Source: Hexactinellida sp. DTS-2022
Lineage: Eukaryota; Porifera; Hexactinellida
Assembly: GCA_028753945.1 (NCBI GenBank)
Contig: JAPNXP010000001.1
Location: 10,654,501 to 10,718,500, forward strand
DNA length: 64,000 nucleotides
Reading direction: 5' to 3'
Positions 62,629 through 64,000 of this stretch are shown one piece after another (within the stretch, counting starts at the first letter, position 1; each line of letters starts with the position of its first letter). A program made the translations under genes and the position numbers. Under the pieces are notes generated by a model. It saw only the letters and a program-made list of their open reading frames with translations. It was not told the origin of the DNA and made no database searches.

Positions 62629-62968
62629 TACGAGCCCTTCGGTCTCGGTCGCTTTGCGACGGATCGGTGCTTCGCACCTTAAGTTAACTGCCGCTATGCG
62701 GCCTTACTCCTCACCATTTTCACCAGGGAGGATATTATATACATCCCTTTATACATTTTTGCATAGTTTCAATTACCTATAATACCGTTGAAAGCTAACT
62801 TCTAGGATAGGATGATTTTGATTTAACATTAATTTGTTTACCTATTTTTGGTAAACAATAACATCAACAACTATTCATATTAAAAATTTGTAAATGCGAA
62901 ATTTGAAATCAGCATACTTGTTTACCTATTATAACATTTGTTTACCAATTATAACATTTGAAAGTTAG
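62629..62968 (+). repeat. Hairpin-array/tandem repeat family, copy truncated by the next
   Basis: A clean hairpin end ('gtcgctttgcgacgg', 'ggtgcttcgcacc', 'tgccgctatgcggcc') is followed by one tandem unit. It stops at 'tatctcat', immediately before the TATA-like word, where the next copy begins. Confidence 0.8.
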
Positions 62969-62977
62969 TTCATATCT

Positions 62978-63610
62978 CATACGAGCCCTTCGGTCTCAGT
63001 CGCTTTGAGACGGATCGGTGCTACGCACTTCAAGTTAACGGCCACTGTGCGGCCTTACTCCTCACCCTTTCTATCATGGAAAATGGCAGAAAGGGAGTTA
63101 TATACATCCCTTTAGAAAATTTCCATAGTTTTAACTTGTTTTTAATATTCTAAATTTATAAATGCGAAATTCGTGTTCAGCACACTTGTTTACCTATCAT
63201 ACCTTGTTGAAAACTAACTTCTAGGTTGATTTTTAATTTTCATCAATTTGTTTACATATTTTCAGTAAACAACAACAACAATTATTCATATTAGAAATTT
63301 ATAAACGCGAAATTCGTGTTCAGCATACTTGTTTACCTATAATAAATACTAAGCTAACTTCTAGGTTGATTTTGAATTTTCATCAATTTGTTTACCTTTT
63401 TGTGTCAACAACAACAAATATTCATATTATAAATTTATAAATGCGAAATTCGTGTTCAGCATACTTGTTTACCTATTATAACATTTGGACAGTTAGTTTA
63501 TATCTCATATATTAATGCGGTTTCTATTCCCCCATCACTTTAATAGTACAATCCGGACAAACAAAAAACAAAACAACAAATACACAACAATCGAGATTTA
63601 ATAATATAGA
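62978..63610 (+). repeat. Hairpin-array/tandem repeat family, full-length copy
   Basis: It starts 'acgagcccttcggtctcag', then has three hairpins and 'ttactcctcaccctttct', three tandem units of about 141 bp, and the TATA-like region 'tatctcatattaatgcgg'. The shared 'cccccatcactttaatagta' and 'caatccggacaaac' follow, then the leader 'caatcgagatttaataatat'. About 630 bp. The DNA after it is unrelated to that after other copies, which fixes the right boundary. Confidence 0.82.
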
Positions 63611-63920
63611 TTTCTTCATGGACAATTCCTAACCACAATTCGATTACATTCATACTGATTCAAATATCAATTTGTTTGATATTTTGCGTATTCTTATTGA
63701 TTTTTAATACCAGACAGGTGCATTTAGTAATAAGTTTACTTATCTCCTAAATATCGTGAATAATACTTAAATTTCCGCTTGGATACCCTCGCTTAGATAC
63801 CAACTTATCTCTCCCTAAATAAATCTGAAATTTATCAATTGTCTATATGGCCCACCTAAATATTTGAGGAACCCAATGTGGCCCGCAAATGCCGCAATTA
63901 AATCGAGTTGGGCACCCCTG

Positions 63921-64000
63921 CTCTAAGCTATTGATTTTACTCCGGTTATGACGAATTCTGCTTATAACGAACTCCGGTTAAACCGAAATCAGTTTATAAT
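63921..64000. mobile_element. Pogo-like MITE fragment at window edge
   Basis: Repeated 'cgaactccggtta' and 'cttataacg' words resemble 1126-1228. The element runs off the window. Confidence 0.45.

Larger units (their letters stand above)
62542..63920. mobile_element. hAT element interrupted by hairpin-family copies
   Basis: The outer ends 'caggggtgtccaacatacgg' and 'gagttgggcacccctg' are hAT-type. They are flanked by related 8-mers ttttaagc (62534-62541) and ctctaagc (63921-63928), which match at 6 of 8 positions. The 'cggcccgc' and 'tggcccgcaaatgccgc' words are subterminal. The middle (62629-63610) is two copies of the hairpin family. Confidence 0.7.

Overview
This is a nuclear stretch of a compact animal genome. 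Several genes contain GT-AG introns, and some of these are very short (53 nt in PPIL4, 61 nt in RNF121). The gene content is metazoan: a GABA-B-type class C receptor, a Trio/Kalirin-type RhoGEF, anillin, a dynein-2 light intermediate chain and an NHL-repeat protein. Small intronless genes, divergent receptors and AT-rich spacers full of MITEs suggest an early-branching invertebrate. A sponge, possibly a glass sponge, is my best guess. That is inference, because no taxon-specific marker was found.

Layout. 1-2.9 kb is repeats. 2.9-4.85 kb (-) holds two multi-pass membrane ORFs that overlap stop-to-start (TGATG). 4.85-8.67 kb is nested hAT and pogo-type MITEs. 8.67-20.1 kb (+) is a dense housekeeping block: GET3/ASNA1, RNF121, NUP133 and anillin. 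20.5-22.3 kb (+) is a tandem-repeat promoter module joined to an intronless coiled-coil/NHL gene, and a decayed NHL copy lies at 24-24.6 kb (-). 22.5-23.6 kb (+) is DYNC2LI1. 25.2-26.0 kb (+) is a degraded RhoGAP with an expanded intron. 26.8-27.8 kb (-) is an OTU protease. 28-30.8 kb is repeats with a few exon-like islands. 30.8-32.8 kb (-) is FNIP with frame breaks, facing a GABA-B-like receptor at 33.0-35.4 kb (+). 36.2-40.35 kb (-) is the 3' part of a Trio/Kalirin-like gene with frame breaks. 42.3 kb (+) is a small Pro/Ala-rich ORF. 44.8-47.9 kb (+) is SHQ1 and PPIL4. 48.3-49.2 kb (-) is RCE1. 50.0-54.4 kb (+) is a five-exon, unrecognised single-pass membrane protein of 685 residues. 54.4-64 kb is a transposon graveyard with two MULE transposase relics, hAT MITEs and more copies of the promoter-like repeat.

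The genes do not form one pathway. Several serve basic cell biology: tail-anchored protein insertion, ER quality control, nuclear pore, cytokinesis, intraflagellar transport, H/ACA RNP assembly, splicing-associated PPIase and CAAX processing.

The most unusual signal is a dispersed repeat family of about ten copies or part copies. One end carries three consecutive GC-rich hairpins. The middle is a 141-bp tandem unit rich in TGTTTAC/GTAAACA motifs. The other end has a TATA-like block and a leader that stops at a constant point. At 20.5-21.09 kb this constant point lies immediately before the ATG of an intact NHL gene, so the family looks like a mobile or duplicated promoter module.
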